A stretch of 64,000 nucleotides of DNA from contig CACYTP010000013.1 of NCBI GenBank assembly GCA_902777385.1, positions 20,019 through 84,018 of the forward strand, given 5' to 3'. The stretch comes from an uncultured bacterium. GTDB taxonomy: Bacteria > Cyanobacteriota > Vampirovibrionia > Gastranaerophilales > Gastranaerophilaceae. Shown in pieces: positions 1 to 9,023 of the stretch. The notes below the pieces were generated by a model. The model was not told the origin of the DNA and ran no database searches. It worked only from the letters and a program-made list of their open reading frames with translations. Position 1 is the first letter of the stretch. Every line of letters begins with the position of its first letter. Made by a program: the position numbers and the translations under genes.

Positions 1-369
1 ATATGCTATGATATTCGATTTCCTGAAATATTCCGTGCATACAGGTCTGAAAATGTTGATTTGCTTGTAAATATGGCGGCTTGGGGACTTAAAAAACCAA
101 TACCTTGGGAGACTCTGACAAGGGCAAGAGCTATTGAAAATCAAGCATTTATGATTGCTGTTACTCAATCGGGTAAAATTAAAGATAATGATTGGAATAT
201 AGGACATTCAAGAATTTTTGATTATGTAGGAGAGACAATTACTGAAATTAAAAATCAGCAGGAAGGTTTGATGACTTGTAAAATAAAATTTGATAAAATG
301 TATGAATATAGAAATTCTTGTACTATACTAAAAGATATACATGAAAAATATGAGGTTAGGGTGATATGA
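1..369 (+). CDS. Nitrilase-superfamily (omega-amidase-like) hydrolase, C-terminal part
   Basis: The open frame enters from the left edge, so the start codon lies outside the window. The first residues read ICYDIRFPE, the classic nucleophile-elbow motif of the carbon-nitrogen hydrolase (nitrilase) family with the catalytic Cys at codon 2 of the window. It continues into VNMAAWG and the RARAIENQAF segment seen in YafV/Nit2-type omega-amidases. These enzymes are cytosolic and hydrolyse alpha-keto acid amides such as ketoglutaramate. The stop codon overlaps the next start (ATGA), so the gene is probably co-translated with the downstream carboxypeptidase gene. The exact substrate cannot be read from this half. 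Confidence 0.85.
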   Translation: MCYDIRFPEIFRAYRSENVDLLVNMAAWGLKKPIPWETLTRARAIENQAFMIAVTQSGKIKDNDWNIGHSRIFDYVGETITEIKNQQEGLMTCKIKFDKMYEYRNSCTILKDIHEKYEVRVI

Positions 370-1724
370 AAAAACTCTTAGGATTACTGGTATGTGTAGT
401 ATTTGTGATGACTCAAACCGGTACTTATGCTGCAAATGCGATAGATAAAGCGTTAAAAGCTGTAAATATGCACAATAAAGGTGCAATATCCGTTTCTGTA
501 AAAGATATAAATACAGGTAAAAACATATACTCATTTAACAGCCATACTCCTTTTAATCCGGCTTCTACGCAAAAGATTCTTACCCTTGCTGCGTCCTTAG
601 ATACACTGGGTAATGACTATAAATTTATTACAGAATTATATAAATCTTCTAATAATGAATTGTATTTCAAATTAGGTGCGGATCCGTTTTTAAGTTCAAA
701 AAATTTGGAACAGTTATTGAGTACTGCTAAATCTAAAAATGTTATAGAACCCAAAAATGTATATATAGATGATTATATTCTGGATAGTGAATATTGGGGC
801 GAAGGATGGCAATGGGATGATGATATAAATCCATTGATGCCAAAATTTGGTTCTTATAATCTTGACGGAAATGTTGTAAAAGTTATAATAAGACCGACTA
901 AGCTAAAGGCTCCTGCTGATATTTATATGAAAGAATTTTATCCTATAGGATTTGTTAATAATGTAACAACTGGTAATGAAGACAAAGTAACTTTAACTCA
1001 TAATAAGTCTATATCAGAAAATCTTATTGAATTAAACGGAACGGTAGTTGAACAGGTTGAAAAATTTGTACCTGTAAATAACATAAAACGTTATTTTCGT
1101 TTAAGGTTAGAAGAAGCGTTTAATAGTGCAAAAATTGTATTTTACGGAAAATTATACCAAAAGAAACTTCCTGCTCAAAATGTATATCTCGTTGATAAAG
1201 TAGAGCATGATATGAGTCTTGCGGTAGATGAAGTATTAAAAAATAGCAATAATATGGTTGCAGAAACTGTATTTAAGCTTGCAGGCGGTAAATATGTGAA
1301 TAATACAGGTTCAATCAGTACTGCTGTTTCAATGTTAAATGATTATTGTAAGAAAAATGGTTTAGATACAAGTTATATCAGAATTGTTGATGGTAGCGGT
1401 GTGTCAAAAAATAATCTTATGACTGCTGAATTTATGACCAATTTCCTTGTAATGCTTTCTAAACAGGATAATTTTGATGATTTTAAAAATTCTATGGCAA
1501 CACCAGGGGTTGGAACTTTATCTAACAGAATGTTGTATTTCCATAATAATTTGAGAGCGAAAACAGGTACATTATCAAATGTAAGTGCTATTGCAGGTTA
1601 TATCAAAACCCAAAGGGGGCGTGAAGTTGCTTTTTCTGTAATGATTAATGATCCAAAATCTTCGTCAAATGAGAAAAAGCAAATCGAAGAAGCTGTACTG
1701 CGAGCAGTATATACAGCCTACTAA
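366..1724 (+). CDS. dacB: D-alanyl-D-alanine carboxypeptidase / PBP4 (peptidase S13)
   Basis: A 452-residue exported protein with a signal peptide (Lys-Lys, hydrophobic core at about 4-16, Ala-Ala near 22). The three penicillin-binding motifs are in order: SxxK as S67-TQ-K70, SxN as S294-N-N296, and KTG at 399-401. This fits the S13 family (E. coli DacB is about 477 residues), periplasmic DD-carboxypeptidases/endopeptidases that trim peptidoglycan stem peptides. The long insert between SxxK and SxN is typical of PBP4. The start overlaps the upstream amidase stop by 4 nt, and the gene ends 3 bp from the convergent methyltransferase gene. Confidence 0.93.
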   Translation: MKKLLGLLVCVVFVMTQTGTYAANAIDKALKAVNMHNKGAISVSVKDINTGKNIYSFNSHTPFNPASTQKILTLAASLDTLGNDYKFITELYKSSNNELYFKLGADPFLSSKNLEQLLSTAKSKNVIEPKNVYIDDYILDSEYWGEGWQWDDDINPLMPKFGSYNLDGNVVKVIIRPTKLKAPADIYMKEFYPIGFVNNVTTGNEDKVTLTHNKSISENLIELNGTVVEQVEKFVPVNNIKRYFRLRLEEAFNSAKIVFYGKLYQKKLPAQNVYLVDKVEHDMSLAVDEVLKNSNNMVAETVFKLAGGKYVNNTGSISTAVSMLNDYCKKNGLDTSYIRIVDGSGVSKNNLMTAEFMTNFLVMLSKQDNFDDFKNSMATPGVGTLSNRMLYFHNNLRAKTGTLSNVSAIAGYIKTQRGREVAFSVMINDPKSSSNEKKQIEEAVLRAVYTAY

Positions 1725-1726
1725 AA

Positions 1727-2296
1727 TTATCTTATTTTTCTTGCGTATGATAATCCGGCAGGTAAATCCAGCACTGTGTGTATATAATCAGGATGTCGGC
1801 TAATTGCATCAATATATGTCTGTACTTTCTCTTTATGAGATAGCACATTGTCACATGTATAAATCCCCCCCGGTTTCAAGTGCGGGTGAATTAATCTAAA
1901 ATAATCAACGGATTCCCTTTTATTGGCATCAACAAATGCAAAGTCAAATTTTAAATCTTCCGGTAAATACTCAAGAACTTTAATCGCTTCTCCCGGGCAT
2001 ATTGTTATAATGTCTGCTACACCGCATTTTTCAAAATTAGCTTGAGCGATGGAATACCTTTTTTCGTAAAATTCTATTGTCCGCATTTTCCCATTGTTTG
2101 ATTTAAATGCCTTTCCTAACCACACTCCGCTGTATCCGTTAGAAGTTCCGACTTCTATACCGGAAATAAATCCCTCGTTTATAATGGTATTATGCAAAAA
2201 TTCTGCGGTTTGTCTGGATATATTCCAAAAATTTCGTTGTGTTTTTTCTAAATTAAGTAAAGTATCCTGTGTAACTGCATCAAATTTTTCAATCAT
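1727..2296 (-). CDS. SAM-dependent O-methyltransferase (COG4122-like)
   Basis: A 189-residue class I methyltransferase. The SAM-binding loop is GIEVGTSNGYS at about 46-56, an acidic residue closes the second strand (TIEFYE), and the FDFAFVDANK segment (about 117-126) supplies the metal/substrate-side Asp typical of family-3 catechol/caffeoyl-type O-methyltransferases. HLKPGGIYTCDNVL follows as expected. The family methylates small-molecule hydroxyls using SAM and a divalent metal; the substrate is not predictable here. The start codon shares one base with the stop of the upstream beta-propeller gene, so translation is coupled. Confidence 0.85.
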   Translation of the reverse strand: MIEKFDAVTQDTLLNLEKTQRNFWNISRQTAEFLHNTIINEGFISGIEVGTSNGYSGVWLGKAFKSNNGKMRTIEFYEKRYSIAQANFEKCGVADIITICPGEAIKVLEYLPEDLKFDFAFVDANKRESVDYFRLIHPHLKPGGIYTCDNVLSHKEKVQTYIDAISRHPDYIHTVLDLPAGLSYARKIR

Positions 2297-3723
2297 TATT
2301 TAGAACCTATTTTTTTAAATGAGTTGGTTATATACATAGATGTAATAGGGATATCAAGTGCATTTGTCTGTATGACTTCCTTTTTATCCAAATCCACAAT
2401 CGTATATGACTGAGCTCTTGCATCTGTTACGATTGCAATATTAGAGTTTTCGACCGGAATTAGTCTTGACGGGAATTCACTTTTCGGTAATTCTATAACA
2501 TCGGTTCTTTGATCAAGACTCGTGTCTATTACGTCAATAGCTTTTCCACCGGCTGAAAGAATATACAGATTATCTTTATATGAAAGCATATCTACAGGTT
2601 TATCTGATGTAAAATTTTCTGACATAAGATTTAATGTTTCATAATCAATAATAGCAAGTCTGCTTTTGGTGCGGCTGGTAATGTAGATTTTATCGTTCAT
2701 ATATGCAATTTTTGATACATTAGGGAATTTTCCTATCGCTTTAAGGGCATAATTATCTTCCAAATCAAGAGCCCATACTTCTCTGGTTTGCTTGTCATTA
2801 TAGAATAGCTTTGTCCCGTCATCACTTATTGCAATTTTCTCACACATTCCGTTAAGTCTTAATTGTTTTTTTAATGTCATTGTTTCAAGACTAACAACGT
2901 ACAAACTTGCATCTTCGCCACTGGAAATGTAAGCTAACTTATTTTTTTGGTCAATTAGAATTTCTTCCGGCTGAGTTTTAAAGTGAATTTCTTTGATGAC
3001 TTTATCATCAGTTAATGAAATTACATCAAGAGATTTTTTTCCATAAGATGTTACCAGCAAAAATACATCATAGCCTTTTACCATAATAGGGATGTCTTCT
3101 TGAGTTAACGCATAACTAGGATAACCTTTTGCCGGATTTACGACCTGAATATGTTTCGATATGCTTGAAACTATATACATAATTTTATTTTTTAATGCAG
3201 GTACTCTGTCCAGTTTGTTTGTAATCATCTGTTTTGGAGGATTAACAGGAATTATCAGTCCGCTTTCCTGAAATGTTCTAATATCCAGATTTCCTATAAT
3301 ATTACGCATAGATTCAGGAATTATGAAATTTTTTGGCACAAGCATATCCTGAGGAAACATTCCTGTTACAAGTTCTACAGGCGGTGCCGGCATGCTTATG
3401 ATTGTGCTTTTCCCCTTGTTGTTCTTAATAAGTTTCAGTAAAACGTAATCATTTGTCAAAACTATCGCATTAGGTTTTTGTTCAAGAGTTTTGTTTGCAG
3501 GAATAGTATATTTTATTTCAGCAGGAGTTTCGGTGTTAAATTTTGAAGGTATTAAAGGCAAGTACACTGTGTTATCGGGTAAAATTACAATACCGTCGAA
3601 CCTAAATACAGATTTAGGGTAAGTTGCTGTTATAAACTTCTGGACATTATCAGGCAGAGCATTTGCATTAGCCTGAAGGGTTGTCGCTATTATCAGTGCA
3701 ATTGTCAGAAATATTCTCTTCAT
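2296..3723 (-). CDS. Exported YVTN-type beta-propeller repeat protein
   Basis: 475 residues with an N-terminal signal peptide (KR, then a hydrophobic stretch, cleavage near ANA). From about residue 190 there are repeated blade-like units, for example DVISLTDDKVIKEIHF, YVVSLETMTLKKQLRL and IDVIDTSLDQRTDVIEL. This is the surface-layer/YVTN seven-blade propeller pattern, suggesting a periplasmic or surface binding scaffold. The first 180 residues form a separate domain that I do not recognise. The gene is tightly coupled to dnaJ upstream and the methyltransferase downstream (one-base stop/start overlaps on both sides). Ligand and role are unknown. Confidence 0.72.
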   Translation of the reverse strand: MKRIFLTIALIIATTLQANANALPDNVQKFITATYPKSVFRFDGIVILPDNTVYLPLIPSKFNTETPAEIKYTIPANKTLEQKPNAIVLTNDYVLLKLIKNNKGKSTIISMPAPPVELVTGMFPQDMLVPKNFIIPESMRNIIGNLDIRTFQESGLIIPVNPPKQMITNKLDRVPALKNKIMYIVSSISKHIQVVNPAKGYPSYALTQEDIPIMVKGYDVFLLVTSYGKKSLDVISLTDDKVIKEIHFKTQPEEILIDQKNKLAYISSGEDASLYVVSLETMTLKKQLRLNGMCEKIAISDDGTKLFYNDKQTREVWALDLEDNYALKAIGKFPNVSKIAYMNDKIYITSRTKSRLAIIDYETLNLMSENFTSDKPVDMLSYKDNLYILSAGGKAIDVIDTSLDQRTDVIELPKSEFPSRLIPVENSNIAIVTDARAQSYTIVDLDKKEVIQTNALDIPITSMYITNSFKKIGSK

Positions 3724-4856
3724 TACTGAAAAACTCCCTTTACCTTGGATAACAGAGATTCTGAATCTTGGTGCTTTTTCCCTCTGTTAATTTCATATAA
3801 TCTGCGATATAATTCTTTTTCCTCATCAGTTAGTTGTTTTGGAATTTTGACAGAAACAACAACGATATGATCTCCTCTTTGAGAAGGTCTTGATAATACA
3901 GGAATGCCTGCACCTTTAATTCTTATAGTGTTTCCATTCTGAATGCCGGCATGTATCTGGACTTTTTGTTCTCCGTCAAGTGTTTTAACAGTAATTTCAT
4001 CTCCAAGAACAGCCTGATCAGGTGTAATTTCCAACTTTGTATATACATCTATGTTGTCTCTTGTGAAATATTCAGAAGGTTTTACATGTATAACAACAAA
4101 TAAATCACCGGCACGTCCTCCGTTCGTTCCGGCATCTCCTTCACCGGATACTCTCATTTTAGAGTGATTGTCAACGCCGGCAGGAATTTTTATTTCTACC
4201 TTCTTTTCTTTTTCAATTTTACCGTATCCTTTGCAGGCTTTGCAAGGATTTGATATTTTTGTACCCGAGCCATGACAATCAGGACAAGGACTAATTTGGG
4301 TGAATGAACCCAGAGGGGTTCTCGCTACGGTTTGAACTTGTCCGTGTCCGTGACATGTAGGACAGGTTTCTGGTTTAGAGCCTTTTGCCGCACCTGTTCC
4401 GCCGCATTCTGTACATGTTTCAAGATGTTCAAATACTATTTCTTTTGAAACTCCGAAAGCGGCTTCTTCAAAGGTTATTTCTACATCATATCTTAAATCA
4501 TCCCCCGGCTGCGGAGCGTTTGGATCTTGTCTTCCTCCGCCAAATCCGAAGCCTCCAAATCCGCCAAAGAACGAATTGAATATATCATTCAAATCTCCAA
4601 ATCCGTTTGCAAACGGACCATTGGTATTATATCCGGCATTAGCTAATCCGTCTTCTCCATACTGATCATAAGTTGCTCTTTTATTATCATCAACAAGTGT
4701 TTCGTATGCTTTCCCGAGTTCTTTAAACTTTTCTTCAGCATCAGGGGCTTTATTAACATCGGGGTGTAAAGTTCTGGCTTTCTTTCTGAAAGCTGATTTT
4801 ATTTCATCTTTTGTAGCGTTTTTTTCTACGCCTAATATTTCATAATAATCTGCCAT
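3723..4856 (-). CDS. dnaJ: Chaperone protein DnaJ
   Basis: A full-length 377-residue type I DnaJ. The J domain has HPD at 31-33, followed by a G/F-rich linker (about 77-115). Four zinc-binding CxxCxGxG repeats lie between about 147 and 210 (CTECGGTG, CPTCHGHG, CPDCHGSG, CKACKGYG), then the two C-terminal beta domains. It stimulates DnaK ATPase and delivers unfolded clients in the cytosol. grpE lies 91 bp upstream on the same strand; dnaK is not in the window. I saw no CIRCE-type operator in the region upstream of grpE. Confidence 0.97.
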   Translation of the reverse strand: MADYYEILGVEKNATKDEIKSAFRKKARTLHPDVNKAPDAEEKFKELGKAYETLVDDNKRATYDQYGEDGLANAGYNTNGPFANGFGDLNDIFNSFFGGFGGFGFGGGRQDPNAPQPGDDLRYDVEITFEEAAFGVSKEIVFEHLETCTECGGTGAAKGSKPETCPTCHGHGQVQTVARTPLGSFTQISPCPDCHGSGTKISNPCKACKGYGKIEKEKKVEIKIPAGVDNHSKMRVSGEGDAGTNGGRAGDLFVVIHVKPSEYFTRDNIDVYTKLEITPDQAVLGDEITVKTLDGEQKVQIHAGIQNGNTIRIKGAGIPVLSRPSQRGDHIVVVSVKIPKQLTDEEKELYRRLYEINRGKKHQDSESLLSKVKGVFQ

Positions 4857-4947
4857 TTTCTCTATTCTTCTGTATCTCTAATCAAATTTTTAATTCTACT
4901 TAATTACATTATAATGCAAACTATATTTTGTGCAAATAAACGCAATA

Positions 4948-5511
4948 TTATTCTGCTGTCGCTACGTTAACCAATGATGGTCTAAGCACTTTATCTCCAA
5001 GCTTGTATCCTTTTTGCAATTCTGCAATTACAGTATGTTCAGGGTATTCTGACGTCGGTGTTTGCATAACTGCATCATGAAAATTCGGATCAAATTCTTG
5101 TCCTTGTGCATTAATCGGTTCCATTCCCATTTTTGTTAATGAGTCCGTAACTTGTTTATGTAAAAGTTCAAAACTTTCTTTGTATTTTTCAAAATCTTCT
5201 ACATTTTCCAAAGCTTTTTCTGCACGTTCAAAATTATCCAGAACCTCAATCATTTTAGATAGTGCATTTTCCGTACCAAAGCGAAGCAGATTTTCTCTTT
5301 CTGCTTCCTGACGTTTTCTGTAGTTCTCAAAATCAGCTGCCAAACGCATATATTGATTATTTAATGTTTCATAATCTGATTTTAGTTTTTCCAATTCCGA
5401 ATTATCCGGCTCTATTTTTTGAGTTTCCTCTTCCGAGGTTTCTTCCGTATTTTCTTCTTTTTTTTCTTCTATGTTTTCCGTAATATCTTCATTTTTGAAC
5501 GGATTTTTCAT
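4948..5511 (-). CDS. grpE: Nucleotide exchange factor GrpE
   Basis: A 187-residue protein with a Glu/Lys-rich disordered N terminus (1-45), the long coiled-coil helix with NQYMRLAADFENYRKR at about 52-67, and the C-terminal beta-wing domain ending in GYKLGDKVLRPSLVNVA. GrpE releases ADP from DnaK. The start has a good AGGAG upstream. The gene precedes dnaJ on the minus strand and is probably the first gene of a grpE-dnaJ-propeller-methyltransferase transcript. Confidence 0.96.
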   Translation of the reverse strand: MKNPFKNEDITENIEEKKEENTEETSEEETQKIEPDNSELEKLKSDYETLNNQYMRLAADFENYRKRQEAERENLLRFGTENALSKMIEVLDNFERAEKALENVEDFEKYKESFELLHKQVTDSLTKMGMEPINAQGQEFDPNFHDAVMQTPTSEYPEHTVIAELQKGYKLGDKVLRPSLVNVATAE

Positions 5512-5548
5512 AATATTCTCCTCAATATATCTGCAACAATATAATTCT

Positions 5549-5577
5549 ATTATAAGGTAATAATTATTATACTGTAA
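5549..5577 (-). promoter_or_regulatory. Putative sigma-70-type promoter for grpE-dnaJ
   Basis: On the minus strand TTACAG is followed, after 17 bases, by a perfect TATAAT (plus-strand 5549-5554). This lies about 35 bases upstream of the grpE start. Prediction from consensus only. Confidence 0.45.
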
Positions 5578-5607
5578 GAAAATTTATTATTTTTTAATAA
5601 TTCATTA

Positions 5608-6210
5608 TTAGCGAACTTTATTTTCTTCACCCTTAATTAGCCTTTGAATGTTTGAACGATGAAGCCATATTATGTAAATTGCACCCAAAGCACAATATCC
5701 GACGTATGCGGCAGGTCCTCCAAAAAAATACATTATGAATGGGGATACACCAAGTGCGATTATTGAACCAAGGGAAACATATTTTGAAAAGTAGGTGATA
5801 GTTCCCCATATTGCAGCAATAATAAGTCCTGCAACCCAGTTTAGAGCTAAAATTGTGCCGACTCCTGATGCAACGGATTTGCCTCCGGTAAATTTAAGAA
5901 ATATAGATTTTGAATGTCCGAGTATTACTGCGATTGCGGCAATTACCGGAAGTAAACCTATTCCGGTGAAGGCTGTCCCGAATATTTTTGCCAAAACAAC
6001 GGGTAACGCACCCTTAAATGCATCCAAAAGTAATGTGATAAAAAACCATTTTTTACCCATTACCCTTTTTACATTCGTGGCTCCTGTCGAACCCGAACCT
6101 ATTTCTCTGATATCCTGACCTTTTGCAATTTTTACTATAATGTATCCTGTAGGTATAGAACCTATGATATATGCGATGATTGCTACTATAATAATTTCAA
6201 CAACTTCCAT
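5608..6210 (-). CDS. plsY: Glycerol-3-phosphate acyltransferase PlsY
   Basis: A 200-residue multi-pass membrane protein matching PlsY: the first helix is followed by GSIPTGYII, then the conserved loop REIGSGSTGATNVKR (about 36-50) and FTGGKSVASGVGTI (about 107-120), which bind phosphate and acyl-phosphate. It transfers an acyl group from acyl-phosphate to glycerol-3-phosphate at the start of phospholipid synthesis. A GAGGGATG ribosome-binding site precedes the ATG. The gap to grpE is 96 bp and contains a separate promoter-like site. Confidence 0.95.
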   Translation of the reverse strand: MEVVEIIIVAIIAYIIGSIPTGYIIVKIAKGQDIREIGSGSTGATNVKRVMGKKWFFITLLLDAFKGALPVVLAKIFGTAFTGIGLLPVIAAIAVILGHSKSIFLKFTGGKSVASGVGTILALNWVAGLIIAAIWGTITYFSKYVSLGSIIALGVSPFIMYFFGGPAAYVGYCALGAIYIIWLHRSNIQRLIKGEENKVR

Positions 6211-6729
6211 AACACATCCCTCAAATATAGTTTTAATGACGTATGGTATTGTAGCACGAATATGTGTATAATTGCAAAGACTTGTAAAATTTTAAAAATA
6301 CGTTATAAAGAAAATGTATTAGAAAACCACGGAGGATATTACCATGATTGGATTTAAGTATAGGGGGAGGGGGTAAAATCCTCTCATAGTGAGGGTTTAC
6401 AGAGTTTTATAGCTGAGAAGTTCAGCTACTTTGGAATAGGAAATTTTCCCTCTACCGTCGGGAGAGGGCAGAAAATCGACTTTAGCAAAGCGAAAGTCAG
6501 ATTTTCGGGTGAGGGGTCAGACCTTTCAGATAGTGTTAAATCTTTATAAAAGGAGTGTAATCATTCGGAAATTCTGAACAATTGTGCAGAAAAACCGATG
6601 GCTAAGTGAAAAACGGAAATTCCGGTGGCATATAGAAGTATGCTCAGTCTAATATGTATTGAACTTGCACACAATATTGCGTACTTGTAAAAAATGTGTT
6701 ATCATTCAATTGAAAGAGAGAGAATAAGT
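6211..6729. other. Intergenic region with palindromic repeat and a micro-ORF
   Basis: About 520 bases without a convincing gene. It holds a well-placed GGAGG followed by an 11-codon frame at 6344-6376 (MIGFKYRGRG), which could be a leader peptide or the stub of a lost gene. A hairpin AGCTGA/TCAGCT lies near 6411-6427, the palindromic repeat at 6448-6516, and two copies of CGGAAATTC near 6565 and 6615. No known RNA family was recognised. The downstream VWA gene has its own ribosome-binding site. Confidence 0.5.
6448..6516 (+). repeat. Palindromic intergenic repeat, copy A
   Basis: Three modules in order: a hairpin CCCTCT/AGAGGG (6448-6453 with 6463-6468), a second nested stem (AAAATCGACTTT pairing with AAAGTCAGATTTT around a short loop), and a closing GGGTGAGGGG (6507-6516). 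Copies B (35967-36034) and C (36355-36421, reversed) have the same modular order with different middle stems. Confidence 0.6.
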
Positions 6730-7398
6730 ATGAACAAAAGAGTTATAATTTTAGGTGTCATAATACTGGTTGCTGCGATTGTTATTAAGCTTGTTTGGTC
6801 AGGTTTACGAAGTATAAAAGTGGATAATTTTAAACCTGCTGCCGTGATGTTTGTAATTGATTCATCTGCATCTAACCAAAAAGAGTTACCTGAACAAAAA
6901 AAATTGGTAAAACAAATATGTAATATACTGGATCCTGAAGACCAAATAAAAATTATAAGAGTTTCGGAGGATGCGTATTTAATATATGAAGGAGCTCCAT
7001 TTAACGGTACTAATATTGAAAAGGTAATGAATGAGTTTACAAAATATGACAGCAAAGATTACGGTACTGCTTATGGCGTAGGATTAAAGAAAGCGTTTAA
7101 TTATGCTGTTCAAATGAAAAAAAACGGATATATCCCTGCTGTTGTAGTAATAGGAGATTTGGAGAACGAAGGTTCTGTTGAAAAACAGCTTAATTGGAAT
7201 ACAATTGCAAGTGAAGTTAAAGAAGTTCAAAGCACTGCTCCTGATTTAGCTATGATGTTCTTGTATGCACATCCTTCAAAATTGGATTTGGTGAAAGAAA
7301 CTTTATATCCTGTTTTGGGCGAGGATAAACTGATTGTATCTCCTAAACAAAACTGTGATAAGGCTATTAGATTGTTCCTTCATCTATTAGACAGATAG
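6730..7398 (+). CDS. Membrane-anchored VWA (von Willebrand A) domain protein
   Basis: 222 residues from the ATG at 6730, chosen because a GAGAG ribosome-binding site precedes it; an in-frame start 12 codons earlier has no such site. One N-terminal transmembrane helix (about 4-24) is followed by a VWA fold. The metal-binding MIDAS motif is D44-S-S-A-S48, with a Thr in GTAYGVG near 111 and an Asp in VVVIGDLENEG. VWA domains bind protein partners through a divalent metal. It heads a three-gene unit with the two membrane/exported proteins that follow (13-base and 5-base gaps). Confidence 0.72.
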   Translation: MNKRVIILGVIILVAAIVIKLVWSGLRSIKVDNFKPAAVMFVIDSSASNQKELPEQKKLVKQICNILDPEDQIKIIRVSEDAYLIYEGAPFNGTNIEKVMNEFTKYDSKDYGTAYGVGLKKAFNYAVQMKKNGYIPAVVVIGDLENEGSVEKQLNWNTIASEVKEVQSTAPDLAMMFLYAHPSKLDLVKETLYPVLGEDKLIVSPKQNCDKAIRLFLHLLDR

Positions 7399-7410
7399 GA
7401 GTAGTTTGAG

Positions 7411-9018
7411 TTGAGCATTATTCTTAAATCTCAAGGTTATCAAAAAAAATTCGTTCATAAATCACTTATAAATATTGGTACAAATCCTAAGTGTGATTTT
7501 GTTCTTGAGCTTGATTATGATGTTCTTATAACTGTTCGATATGATGAACGGAATAATGTCGGTATAGTTGCTAATAATTTTAAAAACAGTAAAATTTTAT
7601 TTGAAGGTCAGCAACTTGAAAGAGAAAGTTTCAAAAAAAAATGTAATATTGCATTCAGTGACAGTAATCTGTCCCTTGAAATTGAAATAGAAGAAGATAC
7701 AGAAGAAAATAGTATAGATAATTCTGAGGCACAAACTTATACTCCGTCAGAGCTGAGTAATATACAGCAAGATGTCGGGTCGGAAGATATAAAAATCAAA
7801 CTTGAGAAATCAAGAGAGCCTATAGAGAAGGTTAGAACTGCGATTATAAAGCAGGTTGCATATCCCATAGCTGATTTGAAAAATAAAATTAAAATTAATT
7901 GGCGAACAAGTCTTGTAATGCATGCTGCATTATATATTACGTCTTTGTTAAGTTCGTTTGCCATTGCAAATTATCTGATGGGATTATCTGTTCAGGAATC
8001 TGTAAGAAATGTATATCTGGCAACAAATATTCCTGTGTGGCTTGCCTATTCGTTTGTTGTGATGGCAATATGTTTGATGTTGAAGCAGGGTGTATTTTTA
8101 CATCTAAATGAAATCCAAACTAAAAAAGCTTCAACAAACAACAGAATTGCAAAAAACTTTATGCTTTGGGTTTCTTCTATATTTATTGTAGGCATTTATA
8201 CTGTTAACTTGACTTACTATTCTGCAATTTCTGATTTTGAAATCTTTTCAGTTTTTATAACAATGTTTTTTGTTGGGATAATGGCATCTTTAGCTATTGC
8301 TTGCGGTTATTTTAAAACAAATGGTACTAATTATGGTGCGGTTTTACATAAATATGAATTCAGAGAAGATTTTGAAACTGCAATTAAGGCTTACAGAATA
8401 TGGATTGAGCGTTATGCAAACAGCCTTTCTGAAAACAGAATAGCAAAGATTAAAGACAAGCTTTGGGGATATCATATAAAATCGGCAGTAATTACAATTG
8501 CCGGACTTTTTACAACACCGTTTCTGGCTTACGGGGTATCAAATACTTTGGCAATATGTTTCCCTGAAGCTGCAAACTGGGTAAGAATTCTTGGCTTTAG
8601 GTTTAGTCCTATATTTCTGACGTTATCAACATTTTTGATTATATTTGCGTTTTTTGCTCTGGTAAATGGGTTTATGTCCCGTAAAAAAATTCAGGCATCT
8701 GAAGTTATAAAGCAGGACGGATTTACTGATTTTACATTGCATGGTGCAACTATATACGGGCTTGAGGGTACAAGAAAATTGGAATCTGATAAGAAGCTTG
8801 CTTTTTATATTGCAAGTTCGATTGTGCTGATTGAATTTATGATGAATATGTCTTATTTTATGTCTACTACAGGCGAAGATATAAAAAGTGTAGCATTGAG
8901 TTTTCTTACGGCTACCGTGCCTACAGCATTGTTGCTGGCGGAAACATTTATTTTGGCAGGAACAAAGTTTGACATATTTGCGTGCGAAGATATGATTTCA
9001 AGAATTGATAAAGAATAA
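7411..9018 (+). CDS. FHA-like domain plus eight-helix membrane protein
   Basis: 535 residues starting at TTG (AGGAGT upstream). Residues 1-95 look like a degenerate forkhead-associated fold (LINIGTNPKCDFVLEL resembles the RIGRxxxxDIxL strand) but lack the usual phospho-Thr-binding Arg and Ser. A Lys/Glu-rich linker follows. About eight hydrophobic helices lie between 165 and 525, with a soluble loop around 300-355. I do not recognise a transporter family. Position between a VWA protein and a TonB-C-like protein suggests one membrane complex; the function is not known. Confidence 0.6.
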   Translation: MSIILKSQGYQKKFVHKSLINIGTNPKCDFVLELDYDVLITVRYDERNNVGIVANNFKNSKILFEGQQLERESFKKKCNIAFSDSNLSLEIEIEEDTEENSIDNSEAQTYTPSELSNIQQDVGSEDIKIKLEKSREPIEKVRTAIIKQVAYPIADLKNKIKINWRTSLVMHAALYITSLLSSFAIANYLMGLSVQESVRNVYLATNIPVWLAYSFVVMAICLMLKQGVFLHLNEIQTKKASTNNRIAKNFMLWVSSIFIVGIYTVNLTYYSAISDFEIFSVFITMFFVGIMASLAIACGYFKTNGTNYGAVLHKYEFREDFETAIKAYRIWIERYANSLSENRIAKIKDKLWGYHIKSAVITIAGLFTTPFLAYGVSNTLAICFPEAANWVRILGFRFSPIFLTLSTFLIIFAFFALVNGFMSRKKIQASEVIKQDGFTDFTLHGATIYGLEGTRKLESDKKLAFYIASSIVLIEFMMNMSYFMSTTGEDIKSVALSFLTATVPTALLLAETFILAGTKFDIFACEDMISRIDKE

Positions 9019-9023
9019 CAATT

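Noticed and set aside
6344..6376. 11-codon frame with GGAGG in front
   Set aside because: Too short and lacking homologues I could name; listed only within the intergenic description.
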